In this document: positions 47,111 to 58,180 of the stretch, piece after piece
Numbering within the stretch: position 1 is the stretch's first letter
Layout of the letters: the number at the start of each line of letters is the position of its first letter
Source of the DNA: Atherix ibis
Taxonomy: Eukaryota > Arthropoda > Insecta > Diptera > Athericidae
Reading direction: 5' to 3'
DNA length: 64,000 bases
Assembly (NCBI GenBank): GCA_958298945.1
Contig: OY282606.1
Location: forward strand, 57,797,920 to 57,861,919
Position numbers and translations under genes: made by a program
Notes under the pieces: model-generated
Database searches by the model: none
Told to the model about the DNA's origin: nothing
The model's input: only the letters and a program-made list of their open reading frames with translations

Positions 47111-48285
47111 AATGGAACTATAGTATCTTTATAAGGTACATAACATCACGTCTCGAAGATTTAGGGTCGCAATAATTCTCCTCTCAAATGAGTTTTCAAT
47201 AATTACTACCGAGGACCTTAATTTTCGTAAAATATATTAGGACTGCTAAGAACTTTTAAATGAGTGGCTTCGAATTTACGGTGTCCTCTATTGACTACCA
47301 ACAACCCCGCATGAACTTTTGTAATGTCTTTAACCTACAGGGGCACCACAAGATTTTTTGGCGAATTTACAATCTGGGCAAAGGTATTTCGTACAGTTTT
47401 TTCTGATTGCCCATTCTGTAGATATTGTCGGCGTGCGCTAAATTTTTTATAGTGCAGTCTTCAATCATTAGCGCCAGATTAACGAGAACATAAAACAGCC
47501 ATAAATCATTGAATATATTTGAAATTACTATTAGTTTAAAAATTAAATAAGGCTAAAAAATTGACTCACTTCGATAGTCGTAAATTTATTTATCATTAAA
47601 AATGTCAAGAAAGCCAACAAAATTCTCAACTTACTGTAGTTCACTATGATAACGAAAACAAATTGAGATGAGATGTTTTCTCAACATATGTTAGTTAAGC
47701 TATTGGTACTTATTTGATTTTAAAGTCAAGATAAAAAGAAAATATTCTTTTTAGGCATATATAAAAAGAGATATAATAAAAATATTAAAATATTTACATT
47801 TTTTGAATAAAAACATCTCCAAATATTTTTAATAGTCTTTCATTATTTTACTTGTCTTGTAGACTTTTTCTTTTACCAATAATAAATGATTTTTTTTGTA
47901 CACTAAATAACAATTTATAAAATAAATATAATAATTTGTTTTCATAAGATATTAAAATTTTTTTAATGAATTCCTACGCCAGTAATAACAAAACTAATTA
48001 ATCGCCTCAGTATTTCTATAACCAATATTCAGGAAGTTATTAGCTTTCAATATAAATATTACATTATATTGTTGATAAAATTTTACAAATAATTAACGCA
48101 AATTTATAAAAATAAAGATTTAAATTGAAATAGTTGAAAAAATATTCATTAGGAATTTGAAAATATAATATTTATTTAAAACTAATGAAATCATAAGTAA
48201 TATAATTTGAATAAGTAAAATTGCTATATTGTATTTTATAAAAAAATTAATAGTTCTAAAAAAAAAATTGCATTTATAATTTCAG
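47111..48285 (+). other. End of the giant intron
   Basis: AT-rich, ending in the acceptor tttataatttcag immediately before 48286. No element recognised. Confidence 0.5.
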
Positions 48286-49179
48286 AAAAAATTAATACTA
48301 CTCGTTCTTATACAAATAGCGTCATGTATTAGTCAATCGAATGTTCCGCCTATGAGCTACACATACTCAAGAATATTTAATCCACAAAATGCCGATTTAG
48401 TTGTTGCTGGAAATGCGCCAACAAGAGTATACACTAATCATGAGTTAAGTAGTCGGAAACTAAAATTAGTTCGAGAACCACAGGTTTGTTAAAATTTTAT
48501 TTATATCTTAATTTTATAAAGCAAATAAAAATTGATTACGATATTGTAGGATATATTTAGTGGGGACAGTGGATTAGATGACAGAGATTTTACAGTTGGT
48601 GCTCACTATAGAGTAGCAGACAGTGTTCCTCAAAAACCTGTAAAACTACGACTTGTCACCGAAGAATATGATGATTCGCCACAACAAACAAAATTGAAAC
48701 CACGTAAGAAAGTGAAGCTTTTCAAACCGCAATTGGTGGAAGACGATGATTACGATACACATCGTATTAGAGACGTCGATCCTCGAGATTTTAAACCCAA
48801 TTTCAAACTTCAAACTGTTCCAAATTTGTATGATCGTGTTGGTAATTATCGTAAAATTGCATCACGTGGACAAATCGAACAATATTTAGAAGATAAGAAA
48901 AAACAGTTTGACAAAGCAATCGAACTGGGATTTGGCGATGATCGAATGCCTTCTATTAAAGAACAGTATCAACAGTTACTGAAGCAAAGGGAAGAAGAAC
49001 GCCTCGAACAGGATTTCATTGAGAAATTTAAACAAGATCCTACCAGATTTTATCAAAGTTCATCACGTTATGCTAGATCTCAATTTGATCAGAGGAGACC
49101 ACAAAAATCAAGACTTCCACCATATCGAGGCCACCCAGCGCATCCTGGAACATATAAATTCGAAGTTGATCTTAAATAA
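48286..49179 (+). CDS. Secreted protein, exons 2 and 3 (280 residues with exon 1)
   Basis: Exons 48286-48483 (66 codons) and 48550-49179 (210 codons with stop TAA), separated by a 66-bp intron (caggtttgtt ... tattgtag). Together with MGVLT they encode a signal peptide with core LILLVLIQIASC, cleavage probably near residue 20-23. The mature chain is mostly polar, with no cysteine beyond the signal peptide. Features include an acidic/basic patch (TKLKPRKKVKLF, then EDDDYDTHRI, about residues 117-143) and a charged, likely helical stretch (EQYLEDKKKQF and LLKQREEERLEQDFIEKFKQ, about 175-240). The tail is basic and Arg/Tyr/Pro-rich, ending TYKFEVDLK. No known domain recognised. It may be an extracellular matrix or cuticle-associated protein, but that is only inferred from secretion and composition. 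Confidence 0.82.
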
Positions 49180-49955
49180 AATGAAAATTTATTTTAATAT
49201 TTAATAATATATTTATATGGTTTTTTTATTTATTGTAGTATTATTTATTTTAATATACATATTCGTATAATTATAAAATATCATAAGAAAATCTTTTGTA
49301 TTTTATTATATACTTTATTCCTTGTTTATAATTTAATTTAATCTATAGGCCATCGCCGATGAGTGTATATTGACAGGGTGATAGTGAATAATTTGCTTGC
49401 AAAGGATTCGGAATCGTAAGGTTTGGAATTGTAAGTCGAACCACAAAGTTCTATTCCGTATGACCATTTCAATATGGATGTCATGTTGTATTGCAATCAT
49501 TTACATTTGTCTAGTAGTCTTTGTAGTTGTCTATATCATCCGTTTAGTTCACTTTATTTTATTTTTATGTAAGGGTTCCAATTGAACAATTTTTCAATTA
49601 TAAATATTACTGACATTAAGGATTCTATCAGGAGTTTGTACCCGGTTAAATGTAAAAGTGAGGTAGCTTATTTTACTCATTCGTTTTTACTCTGTACGTT
49701 TTAAATCAGGAAGAGTAATAAATTAGATATGTTAAATGTAATAATTTAATTATTAGCAGTCGATGAGAAAGCACGCCCTCTGTTGCCTCTAATAAATAAC
49801 TAAAGTTATTTAGAGAGAGTCTAACCACTTCTTTCCATCTGAAAATGATAAATATTATTAATAATAGTTGTTTTATATATTAAATGCAATACATACTTAG
49901 GCATACAAACGCAAATTGTAATACTTACTCTGTGGAATGAGTTATGAAGTATTTA
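49180..49955. other. 3' UTR and spacer
   Basis: An AATAAA overlaps the stop codon (49175-49180), and T- and A-rich sequence follows. A 62-codon frame at 49397-49585 with a hydrophobic stretch lacks supporting evidence. Confidence 0.45.
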
Positions 49956-51196
49956 CCAGGTGTATAAGCTTAAATCCGCTGTTTTTTAGTCAAAAAAAAA
50001 AATGTTTTTTTTTCATAGAAAGCAAAAACAAATTTATTCAAAGTACTTGCCCTCGCTAGCTATACATTTTTTCTATCTCTTGGGGAATTTGCGGATACCA
50101 CGCTAAAAAAATTCCTTTTCTTTCAAGACAAACCCCTTATCAAGCCATTTTCGGACGTCTTCGTAAGAATCGAAGTGCCGCTCAGCGATCACGTGGTCCA
50201 TCGACAAAAACCGGTGGTAGTCGGAAAGGGCCAGGTCCGGTGAATAAGCGGGGTAGGGTAGCACCTCGCAGTTGAGTATTTCCAAGGAGTTTCGGACCAT
50301 TTTCGACGTGTGCGCTGGTGCGTTGTCGTGGAGGAAAATCAGCTTGTCATGGCAATAATCTCAAAAAGGACGGGTTGATAATCCGTGGTGGTAGCGATGG
50401 GCATTGAAAGTTTCACCAGGTTTCAACTTCCCATAGTAGACGATACCCTTTTGACCCCACCAAACGCACAGCATCGTCTTCCGTCTGAAGCGATTTGGTC
50501 TTGGAGAATATGTTGATGGTTGGCCGGCATCAACCCACGATTTCTTGCGTTTAGGATTCTCAGACTTTTCATCGCCTGTAACAATCCGATTGAGGAACGA
50601 CTTTCTTTTTTGTCTGGCGAGCAAGATTTCGCATGTCTTTTGGCGTCGCTCCATCTGCCTATCGTTCAATTCATGCGGCACCCATTTTCCGATCTTTTCA
50701 ATCTTCCCCGTGGCACGCAGACGCATGGAAATGGCTGGTTGAGTAATACCCAATTTCTTCGCGAGCATTTTTTGCGATTGGGTATCGTCTTCGTCCAAAA
50801 AGCCTGCAATTGATAGTCCTCAACCTTCCTAGGCCGACTTTCACGCTTCCTGTCCCACAAGTCAAAACTGCCGTCTTTGAACCGACGAAACCAAACTCGG
50901 CACGTTGTTTCCGATAAAGTACTGTCACCATAGGCCTCCATAAACATTCGATGCGATTCGAATCAGCCGATTTCTTCAAATTGAAGCAGAAAAGCAGAGC
51001 CTCCCGCATATGTTCTTTTTCTGGTACAAAACTAGACATGATTACCAAAGGAAAAATGTATGTTGTTGTACGAAATTTCTGACAATGTGCACTATATGTC
51101 AAACTCATAAAAAAAAGTATGGCGTGTCCATGGTAGCTTAATACGCTCACTCACGCCATCTATGACCAAACAGTGGATTTAAGCTTATACGCCTGG
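49956..51196 (-). mobile_element. Mauritiana-type (Mos1-like) mariner, copy 2, frameshifted
   Basis: The element is 1241 bp. Left end CCAGGTGTATAAGCTTAAAT, right end inverted CCAGGCGTATAAGC, with TA at 49954-49955 and 51197-51198. Minus-strand pieces: SSFVPEKEHMREALLFCF (50698-51150), KIEKIGKWVPHELNDRQMER with VTGDEKSENPKRKKSWV (50361-50798; the WIYF-like residues after DEK are deleted) and PDLALSDYHRFLSMD (50103-50300). Non-functional. Its 5' part is an inverted near-copy of the element at 53.06 kb. Confidence 0.9.
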
Positions 51197-51198
51197 TA

Positions 51199-53055
51199 AT
51201 TCTGTTAGACTTCGTCATTATGGACGGAGAATACTCGAGGGAATGTAGGCTGAGATCTTTGCTGGGTCGAAAATTATCGTAACACTAACACCTTGGACCT
51301 GTTACTTACATCCGACCCCGATAAATATACCATCAACATAATTTCGCCTCTAGATATGTCAGATCACTGAGTCATATCAGCTAATTTCTCGTACAAAAAA
51401 CACTCAGTTGCACCTCCTAAAAAAACAGTTTGCCAGTTCGAGAACGAAAACTGAGACTATCTGAACAGCTTCTTTAGGAGTCTTAACTGGTCACTATGTT
51501 TCCTGAATAGTGACGTGGATGCTGCCGCTGATATGCTCTCCAATATTATTTTATACGGTGGATGTTTAAATGAGCCAGAAATGACTGCAATGCTCTTATC
51601 CGTAGCGTTATATTTCGTCACGACCGAATTTTTCTATGGAGCAAATTCATTTTCGCACTAATACTGTTTTAAGAGGACTTGAAGATCTAGCAATACATAA
51701 ATCATCTTGTCCAGATGGTATATCCTTCACAGCTCTGAAGCGGAGTAAGCTTTTATATCTGCATAAGCTTTTCTATCTATCCTGGAATTTTTTCGCACAA
51801 ATGGAAAGCAGCACTCGTTCAGCCAATCTCTAAAAAAGACGAGTCCTCTTCCCTCTCCAATTACCGACCCATTGCACTAACGTCACTTTCTAAGGTCATG
51901 GAAACACTGATCAACTACCAGCTAATAAAATATCTTGAACCAAAAAAACTCCTCAGTGACCGTCAATATAATTTCTGTAGCAATAGATCGGCTGGTGATT
52001 TGATGGCATATCTAGCCAAAAAGTAGAATCACACTCTCCATCTCTCTATATCGTCGACTGCCTCCTCAAATGGATTAGAAGCTATCCTAGTTATTTTGGA
52101 TGGTTTCAAATCTGCAGTCCACAAAATAAATACTGGTGTTCCCCAGGTTTTAGTTCTATATACCACTCTTTTTCTTATTTTCATAAATTGTATTTTTTTT
52201 GTTACTTCTAATCCAATTCACTGTTTCGATGATGAAAGAACTCTCAGTTTTTCATACTCGTTTCCTGATTCACGTCATTGCTCTTCGACGGTAGAATTTA
52301 GTGCGCCTTAAACGCACTAAATTCTGATATAGACAATATATTATTATGGGGCTCAAAGAACAGAGTGAAATTTAATACTTCTAAAATACAGAACTGTTTC
52401 TTGTCTCTAAAGCAAAACCAAATTCTCCAGCCATTATCCATGCATAACAGAAACCGAAAAACACTCCATTCTTGGTATGTGTGTTAATGACAACCTCCGT
52501 TGGATTGATCACATATTTAATATTACCAGGAATGCTCCAAAATATTCTGGTTTCCTTAAGCGATGCAAGAAATTGTTCACTCCATCTGATCTATCCAATA
52601 TATACAAGGCTCCAAGCTATAATATAATTCCTATGTCTGGGTACGCGCTTCTAAAACATCATAGCACTTAGAAGATGGGATTCAAAATGAATCGATAAAA
52701 TTAATAGCAGATGAAAATATTACGGATTCATTAGACTAACTGGAATACCGACGTAATGTCTCCTGCCTTTCCTTATTTTATCTTATTTTCTATAAAAAGT
52801 GTTCTAGTAAATTGGCTAGTTGCATTCCACCCCTACAATTATTTCACCATAATACTTGTTTCGTCAATAATGCACATCAGTTTTATCTAAATCCCCTTTT
52901 CGGATGTACTGTAAGATATAGAGATACTATTTTTAACCCTTCTATCAAAATGTGGAATACTCTGCCTCACTTGGTTTTCACAAATTATAAATTATTACAA
53001 CCAACAGCAATTTAGAAGTAAAGTACACCGACATACCTATCTTTATCCTCTGTAA
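51199..53055 (+). mobile_element. Jockey-like LINE remnant (endonuclease end to RT)
   Basis: In order on the plus strand: NTLDLLLTSDPDKYTINIIS (endonuclease end/linker, about 51280-51340), SSLSNYRPIALTSLSKVMET (RT block, about 51845-51905), INTGVPQVLVLYTTLFLIFI (box B, about 52128-52190), CFDDERTLSFSYSFPDSRH (box C where FADD-S has become FDDE-R, losing the aspartate pair), CVNDNLRWIDHIFNITRNA (52477-52671) and MWNTLPHLVF near the 3' end (52950). Many stops and frameshifts. It fills the gap between the two Mos1-like mariners exactly. Confidence 0.75.
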
Positions 53056-53057
53056 TA

Positions 53058-53685
53058 CCAGGTTCATAAGCTTAAATCCACTGTTTGGTCATAGATGGCG
53101 TGAGTGAGCGTATTAAGCTACCATGAACATCCTATATTTTTTTTGGAGTTTGACATCTGTCAATATTAATCAGTGCACATTGTCAGAAATTTCTTACAAC
53201 AACATACATTTTTCCTTTGGTAATCATGTCTGGTTTTGTGCCAGAAAAAGAGCATATGCGGGAAGCTCTGCTTTTCTGCTTCAATTTGAAGAAATCGGCT
53301 GCCGAATCGCATCGAATGTTTATGGAGGCCTATGATGACAGTACTTTATCGGAAACAACCAGCCGAGATTGTTTTCGTCGGTTCAAAAACGGCAGTTTTG
53401 ACTTGTGGGAAAAGAAACGTGAATTTCGGCCTAGGAAGGTTGAGAACCATCAATTGCAGGCTCTTTTGGACAAAGACGATACCCAATCGCAAAAAATGCT
53501 CACGGAGCAATTGGGTGTCACTCAACCAGTCATTTCCATGCGTCTGCGTTTTGGCAGATGGAGCGACGCCAAAACACATGCGAAAACTTGCTCGCCAGAC
53601 AAAAAAGAAAGTCGTTCCTGCATCGGATTGTGACAGGCGATGAAGAGTGAATATACGAGTATTTCGAGAATCCTAAACGCAAGGA
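53058..53685 (+). mobile_element. Mauritiana-type (Mos1-like) mariner, copy 3, 3'-truncated
   Basis: The left end CCAGGTTCATAAGC follows TA at 53056-53057. The 138-residue frame at 53217-53633 encodes MSGFVPEKEHMREALLFCF, the first HTH, RRFKNGSFDLWEKK, LLDKDDTQSQKMLTEQLGV and LRFGRWSDAK, where a deletion removes GKIEKIGKWVPHELND. The copy stops after the ENPKRK region, before any catalytic residue. It runs opposite to the copy at 49.96-51.20 kb. Confidence 0.85.
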
Positions 53686-53687
53686 TT

Positions 53688-53740
53688 CCTTATAATGTTT
53701 TGGTACATCCACACACGCGATGTACCAAAACATTATAAGG
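53688..53740. repeat. Perfect 22-bp hairpin at the mariner break
   Basis: Arms 53688-53709 and 53719-53740 (left begins ccttataatgttttgg) are exact reverse complements around a 9-nt loop. It begins a few bases after the truncated mariner ends, suggesting a template-switch or repair event at the breakpoint. Confidence 0.88.
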
Positions 53741-54150
53741 GTATTCATAATTCCTTTAGTGTAAGTGATTTATAATTTATGTAATTATGGGTAGACTCAA
53801 TTATTGAAAACGTCGTGATCCCTTGCAACAATATCAACTCAGCAAAGAATTATTTTCAGCTGAACGGTCGGTATTTGTATCGAACCAGTAGACTCAAATT
53901 TATGCAGCAAATTCTTTATTGCAGGCTCAGATGGACGATCATTGCCCCCAAAAATATCTCGAATTTTACGAAATATTTTAATACGACTTTTGAACTAAAT
54001 TGAAGACATTTCAGTACATAATAAACCTTCTTTGTGAACACATTTACAAAAAACTGAATGACACTCTTTAACACAAGTCTGTTAAAGGAAAAACTCGTTA
54101 CGCATTTCGCTAAATTCAAAAATAAATTTAAATTTTACGGATTTTTTAAA
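53741..54150 (-). mobile_element. DD41D-type transposase N-terminal remnant
   Basis: The minus strand near 53860-53985 reads RIKIFRKIRDIFGGNDRPSE, then PAIKNLLHKFESTGSIQIPT, the N-terminal HTH region of the DD41D family. The catalytic part is absent here. Confidence 0.6.
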
Positions 54151-55079
54151 ATTATATTCGTGATTTAAAAGAAATTCAGTTACTCTATGCTATAAGGTTA
54201 ATTTACTTTGCTTCATGTTAATTAGGGCAGACCTCCTAAAAATCTTAGTATTTTTATAGTTGAATAAAGGATAATATTATGTTAGTTTGCAAAAGTCATG
54301 TAAATATATGTCGCTTTGTATAGTAAAATACAATAATAACATTTAAAAGCAAAATTATAGCAGAGAATTTATGTTGCATCCTGCAATAGAAAATTAGAAA
54401 TATTTTCAACATTATTTTACACAATATTGTTAAATCGTAGGATTTTAAACCTCATATTTGATTAAAACATTTCCTATACAAATAATGGAGGTTGTTAAAA
54501 TTGCTACCAGGAATTTATTCGAAAAATCGCCTAATTTGTCAAACTGGATCTCAAAAAATTAGAAAAATTTACTTTAAAATTGTATGCTCTTTTCTGTTTT
54601 GGTGTTTGATAAATTTCTATACTCGTAATCTATTTTACCGTTATTTTTATACTTAACATATTCTAAAAACTTCGTACAAAATTTAAGAATACTGACCTTG
54701 AAAATGCACTAACAGTAAGTTATACACTTCTAATATACAACGCAATTATATAACCTGTCTGGACCTATAAAATTGAATTTTGGAGTTAAAGCAAAAGTTC
54801 CAATTCCTTTTGGATCAAGTAACAATCAAACATTATACGTTAAATTATTAATGCTCCATTTTATGTTCGCAATGTTCTTTTTGTTCACGGTCAGTAGTAT
54901 TATGTTATTTAACGTGACTTATCAGCTGACTGTTGCGTTATTCAATCTTTTAACAGTTTGCCTTTTGTTATAATGTCTTTTTTGCTCGAAAATTGTATTT
55001 AAATAATTCAAATCGATTATGAAAAATTGTCAATCTTAGAGGGATACGTTAACAAATAAAATTTTTTAATGGGGACTTA
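54151..55079. other. AT-rich spacer with an orphan exon-like frame
   Basis: No confirmed gene. 54755-54973 (+) has an open frame with coding-like wording (GPIKLNFGVKAKVPIPFG) and then a hydrophobic stretch. A possible donor gttaaatt follows NNQTLY. Without a matching acceptor or partner exon I leave it uncalled. Confidence 0.35.
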
Positions 55080-55739
55080 AAAAAATAAAATTGTGACTAA
55101 TCTGTCATTAAACATAAAACCAAGAGTTGCCTTCGACCATAGGGATTGAGTTACGCTAAATCAACGCACAACCAATACTGGCAGTTTACAGTCAGTAACA
55201 AGTTACAAGCTGATTACTCCAACTGTTAGTGGTGAGGCATATCTAAAACTCTACTGTCATAAGCAGTGACAGCGCCCGAGATAATTACCAGTATATCTCA
55301 CCAGCGATCCGGAAACCATACATGGGTATTAACCGCAGGAATAAGTATGTTTTCACACCATGGGGCACCCCGATCCCCGTTGTACCAATTTTTGTTTTAA
55401 GAGTACTTCGGTTTATACTCCGCTCATTAAGCTACGGTAAGAAAACTTGTAAATCCCTAGGCACCGCTAAGCCAGCTCAGGTACGCGGGTTCGCCAAGAT
55501 CAGAAGGTATAACCAGAATCGACCTTGGTCTTTCACCCGGTTGTAGCCACCTTGCGTGCCATTTACACACTTATTCACTCACTATTCTAGCTCTCCTCTC
55601 AAAAAGTGCAACGCCTAATCTATTAAAGAATTCATACCGTTCTCTCATACCTAACACACCACTCACATGCACACTCTCATCATCACCACGATTCCACATA
55701 CACCTAGGTCACGCAAATTCCCGCACAGGCCACACACAA
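55080..55739. other. GC-richer unassigned segment before the LINE
   Basis: Composition changes abruptly from the AT-rich flank. It contains tracts such as ggggcaccccgatcccc and a C/A-rich stretch at 55560-55730. It may be the 5' part of the adjacent LINE or another element; no domain is readable. Confidence 0.35.
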
Positions 55740-57535
55740 TGTATCCTATCGTGACGATTTCCAGCGCGTCGATGGTCGATCATCCTATCGTCCACTCTGC
55801 ATGCTGGATTCGGACGGGAAGAACTTGGAGCGGATAGTGGCCGACAGATTGGAGCATTACATCGATCCTCAACTTTCCGAATTCCAATTCGCTGGAACTC
55901 GTCACGAACATCGCAAAGGAAGCCATCTCAGGAAAAAGATGGAAAGGCGGTTCCAAAGAGTATTGCCTTATTGTCACCCTGGACATCAAGAATGCGTTTA
56001 ACTCGGCCCGCTGGGACCGAGTCTTGGAGGCTCTTGAGAACATGGGGGTGCCCTACTACCTACGGAGGATGGTCAGATCATACTTAAGTGACCGACTACT
56101 ACACTACGGGACGGAGGATGGACCAGCGGAGTATGGGGTAATGGGAGGTGTACCTCAGGGCTCTGTCCTGGGTTACTCTTGTGGAACGTCATGTACGACG
56201 GCCTACTCCATCTGGAATTACCGACGAAGACAACACTCGTGGCTTTCGCGGACGACGTCGCGGTTGTCCTTGTAGCCAAACACCTGGAGGAACTGGAAAT
56301 CGCATTCTCCACTACCATCCGGAGGATAAGACAGTGAATGACATCGGCAGACCTGTCTTTGGCGGAAAATAAGACCGAGGCACTCCTTGTGAGTAGCAGG
56401 AAGAAAATGGAGACCATCACCATAAGAGTAGGCGACCACGATATCCAGTCGCTACCTTACATCCGGTATCTAGGAGTGCTCTTGGATGCCAGACTCAACT
56501 ACAAGGAGCACATCTCCAGCGTCAGCATAAAGGCATCAGCAGTACAGGGCGCGCTTTCGCGGATAATACCCAATATCGAAGGCCCCAGGCAAATCCGAAG
56601 GCGACTACTGGCAACTGTGGTTACCTCCGTGTTGCTATACGGAGCACCAGTGTGGGCGAAATCGCTAGAGTTAACAACATACCGCAAGACAATGTCATCA
56701 GTCCAACGGCTCTCAGCGATCAGAGTGGCGTCAGCATACCGAACGGTATCATACGATGCGGTCAACGTCGTTGCATCATGCCCACCCATCGACATCCTGG
56801 CAGGAGAGCGTGAACGCCAACACCGTATGAAGAAGGAAAAGCGGCGAAGGTCCTCTGTGAAGAGGAGCGACCCGAGAGTCTTTGCCTCTGGCAAGAGAGA
56901 TGGGACAGCTCGACGAAGGGTCGGTGGACTCATCGGCTGATCCCAGATGTCACCAAATGGGTCACTCGCGTGCACGGGGAAGTCGGTTATTACATCACCC
57001 AACTCTTGACTGGGCATGGATGCTTTCGGGCATACTTGCACAGATTCAAGAGAACTGACTCCCCAAACTGTCGTCACTGCCGCGAAGTGATCGAAGATGC
57101 AGAACACGTATTCTTCCAATGCCCCTTCTACGAGGGGACACGGGCACATCTGGAGAATAATCTAGACCGTTCCATCAGTCCAGAAAACATAGTGGAGTGC
57201 ATGCTGAAGAGCCAATCGACTTGGAACAGAGTTGCAGAGTACGCGGAATCTTTAATCAAGGATCTTCGGACCACGTACGAAGAATAGGCCGCGAAGCACC
57301 ATAATATCGGGACAATAGTTATATCAAATAAGAACACCCCGGCGAAGTAGTATCTACAAAGAGTGCCGCCGGGGAGCCATCGTTCCGGGAGCAAGGGTAG
57401 AGGTACAGATAGGTTTTAGCGAGGTTAAAATCCCGCATAACTCGTCTGGCAGGTAGAAGGTCTTCCAGGCGAGTACCTTTTGAAGGTTTCCCCCTGTACC
57501 TCATTAATCTAAACTTTAAAAAAAGAAAAAAGGCC
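55740..57535 (+). mobile_element. R1-clade LINE remnant, RT to 3' end
   Basis: 5'-truncated. Reverse-transcriptase order on the plus strand: SYRPLCMLDSDGKNLERIVA (55770-55850), VTLDIKNAFNSARW (box A Asp, about 55974-56012), GVPQGSVLG (box B, about 56148-56171), VAFADDVAVV (box C, both Asp present, about 56241-56270), then IRYLGVLLDARLNYKEHISS and SVLLYGAPVWAKSL (56338-56940). The C-terminal frame is 56970-57287, with TGHGCFRAYLHRFKRTDSP and a CRHCREVIEDAEHVFFQC knuckle. The 3' UTR follows to an A-rich tail near 57515-57532. At least three frameshifts inactivate it. Its GC-rich composition contrasts with the region and suggests relatively recent insertion. Confidence 0.8.
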
Positions 57536-57830
57536 ACACTCAATGTGAAGGTGCTTGACAGTCTCCTTCGCCGCCCCACATGGTCATCTAGCCTCCACAG
57601 CCGCCAGACCACACCTGTACAGGAACCCATTCATACTGCCATGTCCCGTGAGTAAACGGTCCCAAGGAACAGAACAGACCAAATTCAAATCCAGAGGCAG
57701 ACACAAAGCACACATTCGATCTGCTATTTACACTATAATCCCATCGACATTGCCAAATTTCATACATTCTATTCAGGACCAGTACATGCCGCTGGCATGG
57801 AGCAGTTATTGAACAGTATTACATTCACCA
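57536..57830 (-). mobile_element. Second LINE 3'-ORF fragment, tail-to-tail with the R1-like copy
   Basis: The minus strand near 57570-57650 reads LTGHGSMNGFLYRCGLAAVE, then CGAAKETVKHLHIECG, the GHG..N.FL...G......C.CG..ET..H.L.EC motif found after RNase H or RT in some LINEs. Short, broken, opposite orientation to its neighbour. Confidence 0.45.
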
Positions 57831-58180
57831 CATGTTACTGTATGATGCGCTTTATGAGCCGGACGCATTATTGGTCCAGATAACAGACGTTTTTACTTTA
57901 AAAATAACTGGTGCTACAGTTATTGTCAATGGAATACGCTACAAAGCCATGGCAACCAATTTTGTATGTCTAATTTTTTATGACATGGATGTCGACGACT
58001 TGTGGTTTTAACAAGACGGCGCTACGCGACATACTGTCCATGAAACTATCGATTTATTGAAAACCAAATTCAATAGAGGTCTTTCAAGAGTTCAAAACAA
58101 ATGTCAACCGCATCATTCGTTAAATAGAGCCATCATTTGGCAAAATGTGATGGCAAAATTTTGTAAATAAACTAATAATT
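57831..58180 (+). mobile_element. DD41D-type transposase fragment
   Basis: The plus strand reads KITGATVIVNGIRYKAMATN, then YDMDVDDLWF*QDGATRHTV, then HETIDLLKTKFNRG: the middle of the DD41D transposase with the second Asp retained and a stop next to it. It closely parallels 15.03-15.21 kb. Confidence 0.65.

Noticed and set aside
49397..49585. Small membrane protein of 62 codons after the secreted-protein gene
   Set aside because: No conserved motif or splice context, and hydrophobicity is expected from T-rich sequence.
56499..57149. 216-codon minus-strand frame
   Set aside because: Long because the R1-like LINE here is GC-rich; it is antisense to clear reverse-transcriptase text.
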